NCBI GenBank assembly: GCA_031267345.1
Contig: JAIRZG010000197.1
Coordinates: 1-6,942, forward strand
Length of the DNA stretch: 6,942 nt
Reading direction: 5' to 3'
From: Zoogloeaceae bacterium
GTDB lineage: Bacteria > Pseudomonadota > Gammaproteobacteria > Burkholderiales > Rhodocyclaceae
Position numbers and translations under genes: made by a program
The notes under the pieces: generated by a model
The model's database searches: none
What the model was told of the DNA's origin: nothing
What the model saw: only the letters and a program-made list of their open reading frames with translations
Shown here: piece after piece, positions 6,231-6,942 of the stretch
Position numbering within the stretch: position 1 is the first letter of the stretch
How the letters are laid out: each line of letters starts with the position of its first letter

Positions 6231-6942
6231 ATGAGCGATCCCGCCAATTCCAGCCGGCATTTTCACATTCTGGAAGACATTACCCAGGATTTGTCGGCTG
6301 ACGCCAATTTCCCGACCTGTCTGGACGCCAGCCTTTCCGTGCGCAATATCCTGAAAGACCCGCTGGTTTCCATCGACAAGGTAACGCAGGTCGTCAATGT
6401 CGAGCCGCTCATCGCCGCCAAGCTGTTGCGTCTCGCCAATTCCGTTGTCTATCGCGCTGGCGGTTCCGTGACCGATGTCCGTCTGGCCATTCAGCGCGTC
6501 GGCTTTGAAACCGTGCGCGCCACCTCGTTGAGCGTGGCGATGGAGCAGATGCTGCGCGCGCGCAATCTCAGCGGTTATGAGGATATTGCCCAGAAGACCT
6601 GGGAACATTCCCTGCATGTCGCCGCCATTGGTCGCGTTCTCGCGCGGCGCGTCGGGCGCGTCAATTACGACGAAGCCATGCTGGCGGGCATGGTGCAAAA
6701 TATCGGCGTCTTTTATCTGCTTTCCCGCGTGGCGGATTACGCGGAATATCAGGACAATCATGAGGCGGTGCTGGATTTGCTCGGCGGTTGGCACGAGAGC
6801 ATCGGCGAAAACCTGCTGGCGGCGCTCGGTCTGCCCAGACACATCCTCGACGCCATCCACGTCTGCAACCGCCACAAGACCAGCCGCAACAAATATAACG
6901 ACGATCCCTTCTCGCTTGCGGATGTGCTGTACTTCGCCAGCC
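6231..6942 (+). CDS. HDOD domain-containing protein, C-terminus cut by window edge
   Basis: 237 codons are visible of a protein built on the HDOD fold, a catalytically degenerate relative of HD phosphohydrolases found in bacterial signalling and regulatory proteins. Supporting features are the N-terminal helix with FPTCLDASLSVRNILKDP (27-44), the LLRLANSVVYR segment (65-75), AIQRVGFETVRATSL (86-100), WEHSLHVAAIGRVLAR (124-139), and GMVQNIGVFYLL (153-164). The last corresponds to the usual GLLHDIG motif, but His-Asp is replaced by Gln156-Asn157, so metal-dependent hydrolysis is unlikely. No GGDEF, EAL or receiver domain is visible so far; one could lie beyond the edge. The ATG has only a weak GAGA ten bases upstream. 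The close spacing to rhlE suggests a shared transcript, but the specific partner or signal is unknown. Confidence 0.88.
   Translation, partial: MSDPANSSRHFHILEDITQDLSADANFPTCLDASLSVRNILKDPLVSIDKVTQVVNVEPLIAAKLLRLANSVVYRAGGSVTDVRLAIQRVGFETVRATSLSVAMEQMLRARNLSGYEDIAQKTWEHSLHVAAIGRVLARRVGRVNYDEAMLAGMVQNIGVFYLLSRVADYAEYQDNHEAVLDLLGGWHESIGENLLAALGLPRHILDAIHVCNRHKTSRNKYNDDPFSLADVLYFAS

Noticed and set aside
1..6942. Mobile element, defence system, CRISPR array or biosynthetic cluster
   Set aside because: There is no transposase, integrase, terminal inverted repeat, spaced direct repeat array or cluster-type enzyme. All genes but one belong to recognisable chromosomal families.

Overview
The window looks like ordinary chromosomal DNA from a GC-rich Gram-negative bacterium, most likely a beta- or gammaproteobacterium. 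The evidence is two lipobox signal peptides, a GluQ tRNA-modifying enzyme, an RhlE-type DEAD-box helicase and an HDOD protein. This placement is inferred from gene content and general sequence character; no rRNA or other phylogenetic marker is present.

Layout. On the minus strand from the left edge to 1383 lies most of gpmI (cofactor-independent phosphoglycerate mutase). Its C-terminus is cut off one codon before the expected metal-binding Asp-His pair. A 105-bp intergenic region carries candidate promoters for both directions and separates gpmI from a plus-strand run of six genes: a cytoplasmic patatin-like phospholipase (1489-2589), an HslJ-like META-domain lipoprotein (2689-3129), gluQ (3129-4013, overlapping the lipoprotein gene by one base), a small lipoprotein with a long proline-rich tail (4151-4696), rhlE (4747-6207) and the first 237 codons of an HDOD protein (6231 to the right edge). 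No stretch over 300 bases lacks a gene. There is no tRNA, rRNA, CRISPR array, insertion sequence or convincing rho-independent terminator.

How the genes relate. META-gluQ is a tight translationally coupled pair, and rhlE-HDOD are 23 bp apart, so each pair is probably cotranscribed. The functions are mixed: glycolysis, lipid hydrolysis, envelope, queuosine modification of tRNA-Asp, RNA remodelling, signalling. I see no single pathway and no evidence of a mobile, defence or biosynthetic system.

The most distinctive non-coding feature is a degenerate, pyrimidine-rich 7-base tandem repeat (around CCTCTGT/CCCCTGA). It occurs twice, each time just upstream of a lipoprotein gene. Other points worth a look are the two candidate promoters that face each other between gpmI and the phospholipase gene, the proline-rich lipoprotein with two conserved-looking cysteines, and the missing His-Asp signature in the HDOD protein.
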